Assembly (NCBI GenBank): GCA_048217285.1
Contig: DBFWVW010000020.1
Coordinates: 1-27,607 of the forward strand
Source: CAG-103 sp048217285
GTDB taxonomy: Bacteria; Bacillota; Clostridia; Oscillospirales; Oscillospiraceae
Length of the DNA: 27,607 nucleotides
Direction: 5' to 3'
Made by a program: the position numbers and the translations under genes
The notes under the pieces: model-generated
Database searches by the model: none
What the model was told of the DNA's origin: nothing
Seen by the model: the letters and a program-made list of their open reading frames with translations, nothing else
In this document: piece after piece, positions 1 through 7,643 of the stretch
Layout of the letters: the number at the start of each line of letters is the position of its first letter
Numbering within the stretch: the stretch's first letter is position 1

Positions 1-140
1 CTGCCACGCCTTCTATTCTCTGAACGATTTCGCAAAGCAGCTTGCGGTCCACAACCGTCGCTCCAACAGCTTACCTATGAGGCCCCTCCACTGGCTCTCC
101 CCTGCAGAGTTCTCTGTCCAATATGTTTGACAAACCTACA
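1..140 (+). mobile_element. Right end of an insertion sequence (partial)
   Basis: The window opens inside an insertion sequence. It contains the 3' end of a transposase reading frame (stop at 128-130) followed at once by a short terminal sequence ending in CCTACA at 140. Read inward from that end it begins TGTAGGTTTGTCA, compatible with the TG...CA ends of IS3/IS481-like elements. Base 141 starts the engB terminator hairpin, so the boundary at 140 is sharp. The left end and target duplication lie outside the window, so the exact family is not determined. Confidence 0.7.
2..130 (+). CDS. Transposase, C-terminal fragment (DDE integrase-core type)
   Basis: Only the last 42 codons are in the window; the frame is open from base 2 to TGA at 128-130. 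The peptide contains FYSLNDFAKQLAVHNRRSN followed by PMRPLHWLSP, which resembles from memory the C-terminal tail of the integrase catalytic domain in IS481/IS3-like transposases (an N-R-x(n)-PMRPL-x-W-x-SP ending). The enzyme would cut and join the ends of its own element. The catalytic DDE residues are outside the window, so intactness cannot be judged. It runs convergently toward engB. Family assignment is from memory of related sequences and is moderately secure; strand and frame are directly visible. Confidence 0.72.
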   Translation, partial: CHAFYSLNDFAKQLAVHNRRSNSLPMRPLHWLSPAEFSVQYV

Positions 141-162
141 AGAGCGCGCGAATGCACGCTCT
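141..162 (-). terminator. Hairpin after engB, abutted by the IS end
   Basis: On the minus strand the arms AGAGCGTGC and GCGCGCTCT form a 9-bp stem (one G-U pair) with an ATTC loop, 10 nt after the engB stop. Only two T residues follow before IS sequence begins (TTGTAGG), so the usual U-tract is missing or replaced. It was probably the terminator of the tig-clpPX-lon-engB operon before the element inserted. Confidence 0.6.
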
Positions 163-171
163 GCACGGGGA

Positions 172-765
172 TTATCCAATGGCACGAAAGATCTCGCCGA
201 GCAGCGCCTCGCGGCCGATGCCCTTTTCCGCCGAAAACGTCAGGAGCACCGCATCATCCGGCAGCAGCAGGGTTGCACGGATGCGCGCAAGATTCGGCTC
301 GATCTCCGACTTTTTGAGCTTATCGCACTTATTGGCTACAACGACCATCGGGCAGCCGGTGGAATGAAACCATGCCGCCATCGTCTCATCGTCCGCCGTG
401 GGCTTGTGGCGGGCATCCACGATCATGACGCCAAGCGTGATGCGCTCCGGATCCGCAAAAAAGTCCTCCATGAGCTTGCCCCAGCGTGCACGCTCCGTCT
501 TGGCAACGCTGGCATAACCGTAGCCCGGCAGGTCGACAAAGTACGCCCGGCCGTCAATGCAGAAATAATTCACATGGACAGTCTTTCCGGGCTGAGAGCC
601 AACGCGGGCAAAATTCTTGCGGTTGAGCAGCCGGTTGATGACCGAGGACTTGCCGACATTCGACTTACCGGCAAAGACAATGCACGGCAGATCAGCCGCG
701 AGAAAGCCCGCAGGGCTGACGGCAGACTTGAGAAACTCCGCCTTATTCAGGTTCAGTGTCGCCAT
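172..765 (-). CDS. engB: Ribosome-biogenesis GTPase EngB/YsxC/YihA
   Basis: Essential TrmE-Era-EngA-EngB-Septin family GTPase that assists late assembly of the large ribosomal subunit. All G motifs are present: G1 GKSNVGKSS (residues 33-41), G2 PGKT (59-62), G3 DLPGYG (78-83), G4 NKCD (145-148) and G5 SAEKG near the C-terminus. At 197 residues it has the normal family length. The ATG at 765 is chosen because GAGGTG lies 6 nt upstream; the frame also has a GTG at 774, but it overlaps that ribosome-binding site. It follows lon by 10 bp and is the last gene of the tig-clpP-clpX-lon-engB cluster, the usual Firmicutes arrangement. The element at 1-140 lies just downstream. Confidence 0.96.
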   Translation of the reverse strand: MATLNLNKAEFLKSAVSPAGFLAADLPCIVFAGKSNVGKSSVINRLLNRKNFARVGSQPGKTVHVNYFCIDGRAYFVDLPGYGYASVAKTERARWGKLMEDFFADPERITLGVMIVDARHKPTADDETMAAWFHSTGCPMVVVANKCDKLKKSEIEPNLARIRATLLLPDDAVLLTFSAEKGIGREALLGEIFRAIG

Positions 766-775
766 AGCAGTCACC

Positions 776-3196
776 TCACTGGCGCAGATTCACATTCGAC
801 GCGTCGCCGTGCGCGTCCTTGTGTGCCCCCTTGACCGCCGCGGCAAAACGGCGGCCGAACGCGACATCCAGGATCTTATCCACATGGTCGGTCGTGACAA
901 ACTTGAGTGCACTGCGCACGGTCGGGTCAATCTCCTCGAGATCCTTTTCATTCTCGCGCGGGATGATGACCGTCGTAATGCCAATGCGCATGGCAGCCAT
1001 CGTTTTTTCCTTCAGGCCGCCGATCGGCAGGATGCGGCCGCGCAGCGTGATCTCGCCCGTCATGGCAAGGTCGCGGCGGACCGGCGTATTCGTAAGCGCG
1101 GAAATGACCGCAATACAGATCGTAATACCGGCCGACGGGCCGTCCTTCGGGATGGCGCCCTCCGGGAAGTGGATATGGATATCCTTCTTCTTATAAAACT
1201 CCGGGTCGATGCCGAGCATCTGCGCGCGGCTGCGGATATAGGTAACGGCAGCCTGCGCCGACTCCTTCATGACGTTGCCGAGGTTGCCGGTCAACTCCAG
1301 CTTGCCGGTACCGTCGAGCACGGCAACTTCGACATCCAGCACTTCCCCGCCGACAGACGTCCATGCAAGACCGCGCACGAGGCCGACCTCATCCTGCGCA
1401 TAGATATGCTCCGGCTCAAAGCGCGCGGGGCCGAGGTAGTTAGCCACGCTGCCTGCGCGCAGCTGTACGCTCTTGCACTCACCGAGCGCGATGCGCTTGG
1501 CCGTCTTGCGGCAGACGGCGGCAAGATTCCGCTCGAGCACGCGCACACCGGATTCGCGCGTGTAGAGCGTGATGATCTCACGGATCGCATCATCGCTCAC
1601 ACGCAGCTGCGACGGCTTGAGGCCGTGCTTTTTGCGCTGCTTGGGCAGCAGGTGCTGCTTTGCGATCTGGAGCTTTTCCTCATCGGTATAGCTCGAGAGC
1701 TGAATGACCTCCATACGATCCAGCAGCGGGCGCGGGATGGTATCGAGGGTGTTGGCCGTCAGGATGAAAAACACGTCCGAGAGATCGACCGGGATCTCCA
1801 TAAAGTTATCCCGGAAGTGGTCATTCTGCTCAGCATCCAGCACTTCCAGCAACGCCGACGACGGATCACCGCGGTAATCGCTGCCGAGCTTATCAATCTC
1901 GTCAAGCACCATGACAGGATTCATGCTGCCGGCAATCGTCAGGCCGTTAATAATGCGGCCAGGCATGGCACCGACATACGTCTTGCGGTGGCCGCGGATC
2001 TCCGCCTCGTCGTGCACGCCGCCGAGGGAGATGCGCGAGAGCTTGCGGTTCGTGGCGTGAGCGATGCTCATGGCGATGCTCGTCTTGCCGGTGCCCGGAG
2101 GGCCGACGAGGCACAGCACACCGCCCTTGACATCGGGCGCGAGCTGGCGCACGGCCAGATACTCCGTGATGCGGTCCTTCACCTTCTCAAGGCCGAAGTG
2201 CTCGGCATCAAGCACCTCGCGTGCGGCGCGCACATCGAGCCGCTCCTCAGTACGTGTGTTCCACGGCAGTTCGAGACAAATGTCCAGATAGTTGCGGATG
2301 ACAGACGCCTCGGACGAGCCGAACGGCTGCTTTTTGAGCCGGTCGACCTCTTTAAGAAGACGCTGCTCGGATTCCTCCGGCAGGTGCAGGGCAAGGATCT
2401 TTTCCCGATAGGCCGCGCTCTCGGAATCCGGATCATCGGACTCGCCGAGCTCCGCCTGAATGATCTTCATCTGCTCACGCAGCAGATACTCCTGCTGCGT
2501 CTGGTTCAGACGGTCCTGCGCCGCTTCCTCCAGCTGGTGCTGCAGACTGAGCACGCTCGTCTCATGCAGCAGCATTTTCGAGAGCTTGGACAGCCTCCGG
2601 CTCGGGCGCGTTTCTTCCAGCAGCTCCTGCTTTTCTTCCGGGCGCAGGAAAACGTGCTGAGAAATAAAGTTTGATACAAAAGCCGTGTTCGTGCTGCCGA
2701 GTACACTGATGACCGCCTCCGGCGCCATATTGCCCGACGCGGTGACATAGGCATCAAACAGGTTGCAGCAGTGGCGGATGAGCGCCTCGGTGCGCGCAGA
2801 AGTGCGCTCTGGCACATCCGGAAGCGGCTCCACCTCCGCAACAAAGCAGGGCGTGTCCGTGCGCACGGCCAGCGTCCGGCCGCGCTCGATGCCCTCGGCC
2901 ATGACGCGGATGGTCTTGGTACCGGGCTGCTTCATCATCTGCTTGATGCGGCAGACCGTGCCCACGCCATACACATCGTCCGGTGTGGGAATGTCCGTCG
3001 CAATGTCTTTCTGCGGAACCAGATAGATGATCTGATCGTCGCTCATGGCCATGTTCAGCGCCGCAACGGACATACTGCGCTCGACCTCGAAGGTCAGCAT
3101 CATGCCCGGAAACACGGTCAGGCCGCGCAGTGCCATCATGGGCAGACTGCGCCGGTCGGTGAATTCCTCATGGTCCATAGAAGTTGTGTTATCCAT
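776..3196 (-). CDS. lon: ATP-dependent protease Lon (LonA type)
   Basis: Cytoplasmic AAA+ serine protease that degrades misfolded and selected regulatory proteins. At 806 residues it has the full LonA layout: an N-terminal substrate-binding domain, the AAA+ module with Walker A GPPGTGKTS near residue 364 and Walker B VMVLDEIDKL, and a C-terminal protease domain. The catalytic Ser is in PKDGPSAGI (about residue 686) and the catalytic Lys, 43 residues later, in GLKEKT. The C-terminal tail is rich in His, Asp and Ala. The ATG at 3196 has GAGGA 6 nt upstream. It lies 36 bp after clpX and just ahead of engB, probably co-transcribed. No HAIR/CIRCE-type operator was recognised nearby. Confidence 0.97.
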   Translation of the reverse strand: MDNTTSMDHEEFTDRRSLPMMALRGLTVFPGMMLTFEVERSMSVAALNMAMSDDQIIYLVPQKDIATDIPTPDDVYGVGTVCRIKQMMKQPGTKTIRVMAEGIERGRTLAVRTDTPCFVAEVEPLPDVPERTSARTEALIRHCCNLFDAYVTASGNMAPEAVISVLGSTNTAFVSNFISQHVFLRPEEKQELLEETRPSRRLSKLSKMLLHETSVLSLQHQLEEAAQDRLNQTQQEYLLREQMKIIQAELGESDDPDSESAAYREKILALHLPEESEQRLLKEVDRLKKQPFGSSEASVIRNYLDICLELPWNTRTEERLDVRAAREVLDAEHFGLEKVKDRITEYLAVRQLAPDVKGGVLCLVGPPGTGKTSIAMSIAHATNRKLSRISLGGVHDEAEIRGHRKTYVGAMPGRIINGLTIAGSMNPVMVLDEIDKLGSDYRGDPSSALLEVLDAEQNDHFRDNFMEIPVDLSDVFFILTANTLDTIPRPLLDRMEVIQLSSYTDEEKLQIAKQHLLPKQRKKHGLKPSQLRVSDDAIREIITLYTRESGVRVLERNLAAVCRKTAKRIALGECKSVQLRAGSVANYLGPARFEPEHIYAQDEVGLVRGLAWTSVGGEVLDVEVAVLDGTGKLELTGNLGNVMKESAQAAVTYIRSRAQMLGIDPEFYKKKDIHIHFPEGAIPKDGPSAGITICIAVISALTNTPVRRDLAMTGEITLRGRILPIGGLKEKTMAAMRIGITTVIIPRENEKDLEEIDPTVRSALKFVTTDHVDKILDVAFGRRFAAAVKGAHKDAHGDASNVNLRQ

Positions 3197-3232
3197 TCAG
3201 ATTCCTCTTTCACTCAGGGGTCGCGGGGGCGC

Positions 3233-4483
3233 TCACTGCTCCCGATGCTCGATACGCGGCGGCTCCGTGCCGTCCACGCTCGCTGCGGTGATGGTGATCT
3301 TGGCGATCGTCGGGTCCGACGGTACGGAGTACATCAGGTCCGTCATGACGCCTTCCATAACGCTGCGCAGGCCGCGGGCACCGATCTCCATCGCGATCGC
3401 CTTATCCGCAATTTTGCCCAGCGCTTTGTCTTCAAATTCCAGCTCGACATTATCAAACTGCATCAGTGCCTGATACTGCTTGGTCAGTGCATTTTTGGGC
3501 TCCTTGAGGATGCGCACCATGTCCTCGCGGCTCAGGCTGGCCAGCGCCGTGATGACCGGCATACGGCCGATCAGCTCCGGGATGATGCCGAACTTCAGCA
3601 GATCGTGCTGCTGCACGTTTTTCATGATCTCTGTCAGGTCACGCTCCTTGGCGCTCTGGATCTCGGCGCCGAAACCCATGGACTTTTTGTCCATGCGGCG
3701 CTCAATGATCTTGTCCACGCCGTCAAACGCGCCGCCGCAGATGAAAAGGATATTCGTCGTGTCCACCTGAATGAACTCCTGCTGCGGGTGCTTGCGTCCG
3801 CCCTGCGGCGGGACATTTGCGACCGTGCCCTCGAGGAGCTTGAGCAGCGCCTGCTGCACACCTTCGCCGGAGACGTCGCGCGTGATGGACGTATTCTCGC
3901 TCTTGCGGGCGATCTTGTCGATCTCGTCGATATAAATAATGCCGCGCTGCGCACGCTCGACATCAAAGTCCGCCGCCTGCAGCAGCTTGAGCAGAATGTT
4001 CTCCACGTCCTCGCCGACATAGCCGGCTTCCGTGAGCGTGGTCGCATCCGCGATGGCAAACGGCACATCGAGCATCTTGGCCAGTGTCTGGGCAAAGAGC
4101 GTCTTGCCGCTGCCGGTCGGGCCAATCAGCAGAACGTTGCTCTTCTGGAGCTCGACATCGTTGTCCTGATCGCCGCGCAGGATGCGCTTATAGTGATTGT
4201 ACACCGCCACGGACAGCACCACCTTGGCACGGTCCTGGCCGATGATATAGTCGTCGAGCGTGGCGCGCATCTCGGCCGGCTTCGGCAGCTGGTCGCGCCG
4301 GAGGGTGACCTCCGCCGTAGAGACGCTCTCGGGCTGATAGCCCTCGTCGATGATGCTCATGCACAGGCGCACACACTCATCACAGATATAGACGCCGTTG
4401 CCGGCAACGAGCCGGTTTACCAGCGACTGCGGTTTGCCGCAAAAAGAGCAGCGCACGCTCTTTTTCTCGTCATTTCTGGCCAT
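3233..4483 (-). CDS. clpX: ClpX, ATPase subunit of ClpXP protease
   Basis: AAA+ unfoldase that recognises tagged substrates (including ssrA-tagged proteins), unfolds them and feeds them to ClpP. The 416-residue protein has the N-terminal C4 zinc domain (Cys12, 15, 34, 37), Walker A GPTGSGKT (121-128), pore loop GYVG (154-157), Walker B IIYIDEID (182-189) and a sensor-2 region GARGLRS. GAGG lies about 6 nt before the ATG. Its partner clpP is directly upstream, 62 bp away, with a strong hairpin in the gap. The length is normal and no key residue is missing. Confidence 0.98.
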   Translation of the reverse strand: MARNDEKKSVRCSFCGKPQSLVNRLVAGNGVYICDECVRLCMSIIDEGYQPESVSTAEVTLRRDQLPKPAEMRATLDDYIIGQDRAKVVLSVAVYNHYKRILRGDQDNDVELQKSNVLLIGPTGSGKTLFAQTLAKMLDVPFAIADATTLTEAGYVGEDVENILLKLLQAADFDVERAQRGIIYIDEIDKIARKSENTSITRDVSGEGVQQALLKLLEGTVANVPPQGGRKHPQQEFIQVDTTNILFICGGAFDGVDKIIERRMDKKSMGFGAEIQSAKERDLTEIMKNVQQHDLLKFGIIPELIGRMPVITALASLSREDMVRILKEPKNALTKQYQALMQFDNVELEFEDKALGKIADKAIAMEIGARGLRSVMEGVMTDLMYSVPSDPTIAKITITAASVDGTEPPRIEHREQ

Positions 4484-4513
4484 AAAAACCTCACATTTTC
4501 TACATTTGAAACA

Positions 4514-4537
4514 GGGAGGGAACGGCGGTTCCCTCCC
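4514..4537 (-). terminator. Hairpin between clpP and clpX
   Basis: Arms GGGAGGGAAC and GTTCCCTCCC make a perfect 10-bp stem with a 4-nt loop 8 nt after the clpP stop codon. The tail is TGTTTC, not a real U-run, so it may be a partial terminator, an RNA-processing site or a 3' stabiliser setting the clpP:clpX ratio. No separate clpX promoter was recognised in the 62-bp gap. Confidence 0.6.
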
Positions 4538-4545
4538 CTGACAGA

Positions 4546-5127
4546 TTATCGCTTATAAATGACCTTGTCCACCAGACCGTAGGCCTGCGCTTCCTCCGCG
4601 GTCATGAAGTTGTCGCGCTCGCAATCCTCGGCAATGGTCTCGACCGGCTTGCCGGTGTTCTCCGCGAGGATGTGATTGAGGCGATCCTTGATGCGCAGGA
4701 TCTGCCGTGCCTGGATCTGAATGTCCGTGCACTGGCCCTGACTGCCGCCGGAGGGCTGATGGATCATGATCTCCGAATTCGGCAGCGCCAGACGCTTGCC
4801 CTTGGCGCCGGACGAAAGCAGGAATGCGCCCATCGACGCCGCCAGGCCAACACAAATGGTGGAAACATCCGCCTTAATGTACTGCATGGTGTCATAGATG
4901 GCGAGGCCTGCGGTCACGCTGCCGCCGGGGCTGTTGATATAAAACTGGATGTCCTTATCGGGATCCTGTGCTTCCAGATACAGCAGCTGCGCCACGATCA
5001 GGCTGGCTGTGGTATCATTGACCTCCTCGGACAGCATGATGATGCGGTCATTGAGCAGGCGGGAAAAAATGTCATACGAGCGTTCCCCGCGGGAGGTCTG
5101 CTCGACAACGTACGGTACTAAACTCAT
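4546..5127 (-). CDS. clpP: ClpP, proteolytic subunit of Clp protease
   Basis: Serine peptidase that forms the double-ring chamber of ClpXP. The catalytic triad is complete: Ser98 in GLAASMGAF, His123 in MIHQPSGG, Asp172 in ERDNF. The oxyanion segment NSPGGS (65-70) is also present. At 193 residues the length is standard. The ATG at 5127 has GGAG 8 nt upstream. The order tig-clpP-clpX matches the common bacterial arrangement and suggests co-expression of chaperone and protease. The 77-bp gap to tig contains no convincing promoter; a weak TTTGGA/TATGCT pair was not scored. Confidence 0.98.
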   Translation of the reverse strand: MSLVPYVVEQTSRGERSYDIFSRLLNDRIIMLSEEVNDTTASLIVAQLLYLEAQDPDKDIQFYINSPGGSVTAGLAIYDTMQYIKADVSTICVGLAASMGAFLLSSGAKGKRLALPNSEIMIHQPSGGSQGQCTDIQIQARQILRIKDRLNHILAENTGKPVETIAEDCERDNFMTAEEAQAYGLVDKVIYKR

Positions 5128-5204
5128 GGTACGCTCCTTTCGATGTTTCGCTTATCCAAGAGAGCATAACCGTTCTGCCCGGAATCCAAACAGCTTTCGG
5201 GAAA

Positions 5205-6533
5205 TTACTCGGCTGCCTCTTCCTTGGCCGCAGCGGCCGCTTCCTTGACCTCGGGCTCCTTGTCCACCGCGGTGTCGCGGATAAGCTGGGCAGCCTTGCG
5301 GCGCTTCATATCCAGAACGATGATCTTCTCGTCGACGTACTGCTTGATCTGATCAACTTCCATCTTGTACTCTTCGGCCATCTTGCTGTAGGTCTCGTCA
5401 AGCTCGCCCTCGTCGAGCTCGATGTTCTCGGCCTTGACGATCGCGTCGAGCAGCAGATCGGTCTGCAGCTCAAACACGGCCTGCGGACGCATGATCTCCT
5501 GGAAGGTCTTCTCGTCCAGCCCCATGGAGGCGAGCACCTGCTCACGCGTGAGCTCGGGGCTGATGCCCATGGTGGAGATGTAGTTGCGCAGCTGCTCGTC
5601 GAGCTTGGCCAGAATCATGGGCTCGGGGATCTCGACGGTCATGTTCTCGACGGCGGCCTTCATGAGACGGGTCGCGTAATCGGACTCCTGCTGCTCAGTG
5701 AACTCCTTCTCCAGATCCTCGCGGACGTGGTCGCGGTACTCCGCGATGGTCTCGTAGTCGGAGATGTCCTTCGCCAGCTCATCGTCCAGCTCCGGAAGCT
5801 CGGGCTCCTTGACGCTCTTGACGGTGACTTTGAAGGTGGCCTCTTTGCCGGCCAGCGCCTCAACGTAGTTCTCGGGGAATGTGACGACAACGTCGCGCTC
5901 GTCGCCGGCCTTCATGCCGATGATCTGCTCCTCAAAGCCGGGCACAAACGTGTTGGAGCCAAGCTCAAGGTCATAATCCTCGGCCGTGCCGCCGTCAAAC
6001 TGCTCGCCGTCAACAAAACCGGCAAAGTCGATCGTAACATGGTCGCCCAGCTTCGCCTCGCGCTCGACATCAAGCAGACGGGCATTGCGCTTCTGAACGT
6101 TGCGCATCTCCTCGTCGACCTTGCTCTCGTCGAACGCTTCATGGTTCTGCGGAACCTCAAGGCCCTTGTACTGGCCGAGCGTAACTTCCGGATACATACC
6201 AACCTCGAAGGTATAGATCAGCTCTTTGTCCTCGGTGACCTGCTGGTCGATCAGGCTCGGAGCACCGACGCACTCAAAACCGCACTCGGCACGACCGGCC
6301 TCAAACGCGTCCTGTGCCAGCGCCTCAATGGCGTCCGGATAGAACACTTCCTTACCGTACATACCCTCGATGACGGCGCGCGGAGCCTTGCCCTTGCGGA
6401 AGCCGGCCACGAAGAGATGGTTCTTGTTCTTTTTATATACGTCGTTGACCGCGTTGTCAAAAACATCGGCCGGGACCTTCACTTCAAAGGTCGCCATATT
6501 TTTCTCTTTCTTTTCAATGTTCTGGATGTTCAT
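5205..6533 (-). CDS. tig: Trigger factor (ribosome-associated chaperone/prolyl isomerase)
   Basis: Chaperone that binds the ribosome exit tunnel and shields nascent chains. The N-terminal ribosome-binding signature GFRKGK is at 44-49. The FKBP-type isomerase domain follows (GDHVTIDFAGFVDGEQFDGG region) and then a long helical C-terminal domain. The tail is an Ala/Glu-rich stretch beyond the conserved part. At 442 residues the length is normal. The ATG at 6533 follows GAGGAGG at good spacing; a Met at residue 13 (MATFEVKV) is less likely because family members keep the preceding residues. A sigma-A-like promoter lies at 6612-6640, so this is the first gene of the tig-clpP-clpX-lon-engB operon. 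Confidence 0.97.
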   Translation of the reverse strand: MNIQNIEKKEKNMATFEVKVPADVFDNAVNDVYKKNKNHLFVAGFRKGKAPRAVIEGMYGKEVFYPDAIEALAQDAFEAGRAECGFECVGAPSLIDQQVTEDKELIYTFEVGMYPEVTLGQYKGLEVPQNHEAFDESKVDEEMRNVQKRNARLLDVEREAKLGDHVTIDFAGFVDGEQFDGGTAEDYDLELGSNTFVPGFEEQIIGMKAGDERDVVVTFPENYVEALAGKEATFKVTVKSVKEPELPELDDELAKDISDYETIAEYRDHVREDLEKEFTEQQESDYATRLMKAAVENMTVEIPEPMILAKLDEQLRNYISTMGISPELTREQVLASMGLDEKTFQEIMRPQAVFELQTDLLLDAIVKAENIELDEGELDETYSKMAEEYKMEVDQIKQYVDEKIIVLDMKRRKAAQLIRDTAVDKEPEVKEAAAAAKEEAAE

Positions 6534-6611
6534 TGGGGTTTCCTCCTCTAATCATTTATCGCCGGGTGCATTGTTTACGTGAAATTTGTCATGAAAAGAA
6601 CATGCCTAAAT

Positions 6612-6640
6612 ACTATAACAGATTCATGCCCTAAAATCAA
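6612..6640 (-). promoter_or_regulatory. Promoter of tig-clpPX-lon-engB operon
   Basis: Minus strand: TTGATT (6635-6640), 17-bp spacer, TATAGT (6612-6617), with TG one base upstream of the -10 (extended -10). Transcription should begin near 6605, leaving about a 70-nt leader. No stress-regulator operator was recognised. Confidence 0.75.
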
Positions 6641-6648
6641 CACCTGTT

Positions 6649-7338
6649 TCACGGGAGGATCCTGCGCGGGCAAAACGAAATGTAATCCGCCGACAGCAGC
6701 CGGAACTCCGTGTCGTGATATATGCCCTGAAAGGCGCTGCGGCAGCCGCGGCTGTGGATGTGTCCGTAGCAGCACAGGGGGACATGGTACACATCGAGCA
6801 GCTCCAGAATCTCCGGACATTCGTAGCCGAGATACTTCGGCGGGTAGTGCAGGAAGACGAGTTTCGTCTTGTCCCCAGCCGCCTTGAGCGACGTCTCCAA
6901 TCTGCCGACCTCGCGCAGCATGATCTTTCGGTCATGCGCCTCGCCCTTGACCTCCTCATAAAACCAGCCGCGTGTGCCGCAGATGGCATAATCACCATAG
7001 AAATAGCAATTATTATTGAGGATATCCATGGTGTGCATATCGTGCGCCTCAAAAAAGTCGTAGGCCTTTTTGGCCGTGCTCCACCAGAAGTCGTGGTTGC
7101 CCTTGAGCAGGATCTTTTTCCCGGGCAAAGCCTCAATGAACTGAAAGTCCGGCAGCGCCTGCTCCATGGTCATGCCCCAGGCAAGATCGCCGCAGAGCAC
7201 GCAGACATCCTCATCGTGCAGGGACGCAAAACCAAGTTTGATTTTTTCAACATAATTTTCCCACGGTCCACCAAACACGTCCATGGGCTTATCTGCGCCC
7301 AGCGACAGATGCAGGTCGCCGATTGCATACAATGCCAT
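6649..7338 (-). CDS. Calcineurin-like metallophosphoesterase
   Basis: Predicted cytoplasmic phosphohydrolase with the two-metal calcineurin fold; substrate unknown. Metal-binding motifs appear in order: GDLHL (Asp8, His10), GDLAWG (Asp51), GNHDFWW (Asn81, His82), FLHYPP and the C-terminal GHIH. At 229 residues it fits the small single-domain members found widely in clostridia. The start at 7338 is chosen because GGAGG lies about 7 nt upstream and the protein begins directly with the first beta strand (MALYAIGDLHL); an in-frame ATG at 7344 sits too close to the ribosome-binding site. It is transcribed divergently from the DUF1540 gene and stops about 10 bp before the tig promoter. Confidence 0.9.
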   Translation of the reverse strand: MALYAIGDLHLSLGADKPMDVFGGPWENYVEKIKLGFASLHDEDVCVLCGDLAWGMTMEQALPDFQFIEALPGKKILLKGNHDFWWSTAKKAYDFFEAHDMHTMDILNNNCYFYGDYAICGTRGWFYEEVKGEAHDRKIMLREVGRLETSLKAAGDKTKLVFLHYPPKYLGYECPEILELLDVYHVPLCCYGHIHSRGCRSAFQGIYHDTEFRLLSADYISFCPRRILP

Positions 7339-7423
7339 TTGCATTCCTCCGTATATTCCACGCCCGGCTGCACACAATAGATTCGACCGGCGGATGCCGG
7401 AATCTGATCTGGAGGCAGAAACC

Positions 7424-7612
7424 ATGAGCGATCATACCAAAGACTGCTGCGAGTACAACGTCGCATGCGACGTGACCAACTGCGCCTACAATGCGGACGG
7501 CAAGCGCTGCCACGCAGACCACATTCAGGTCAAAAACACCCAGGGCACCTGCACCTGCAAGGACGAGACGTTCTGCAGCACCTTCACCAAGAAGGGCAGC
7601 GCGGCGTTCTGA
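7424..7612 (+). CDS. Small cysteine-rich DUF1540 protein
   Basis: A 62-residue protein with eight cysteines (CCEYNVACDVTNC, then C...CTC...FC), the pattern of the DUF1540 family, small proteins common in spore-forming Firmicutes. The spacing suggests a metal-binding fold but the function is not known. The start is supported by GGAGG about 8 nt upstream. The frame is open further upstream, but that part overlaps the divergent phosphoesterase and shows no motif. A hairpin follows the stop within 10 nt. Family assignment is by cysteine pattern and length. Confidence 0.82.
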   Translation: MSDHTKDCCEYNVACDVTNCAYNADGKRCHADHIQVKNTQGTCTCKDETFCSTFTKKGSAAF

Positions 7613-7617
7613 CCCGG

Positions 7618-7636
7618 CGGACGGGTCTCCCGTCCG
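7618..7636. terminator. Shared hairpin between DUF1540 gene and thrC
   Basis: CGGACGGG, loop TCT, CCCGTCCG: a perfect 8-bp stem between two convergent genes, 6 nt after the DUF1540 stop and 8 nt after the thrC stop. The plus-strand side is followed by a moderately T-rich tail (TTACATATTATTTC); the minus-strand tail is GC-rich. Best read as a terminator for the plus-strand gene that may also protect the thrC mRNA end. Confidence 0.6.
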
Positions 7637-7643
7637 TTACATA

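Noticed and set aside
617..2674. Long plus-strand open frame (685 codons) across lon
   Set aside because: It is antisense to lon in high-GC DNA. The protein has no family motif, is overly rich in Arg/His/Leu/Ala, and no ribosome-binding site supports it.
2771..4558. Long plus-strand open frame (595 codons) across lon and clpX
   Set aside because: Shadow of two well-supported minus-strand genes; same skewed composition and no motif.
5727..6551. Plus-strand open frame opposite tig
   Set aside because: Antisense to a complete trigger factor gene. Hydrophobic stretches result from complementing Glu/Asp-rich codons.
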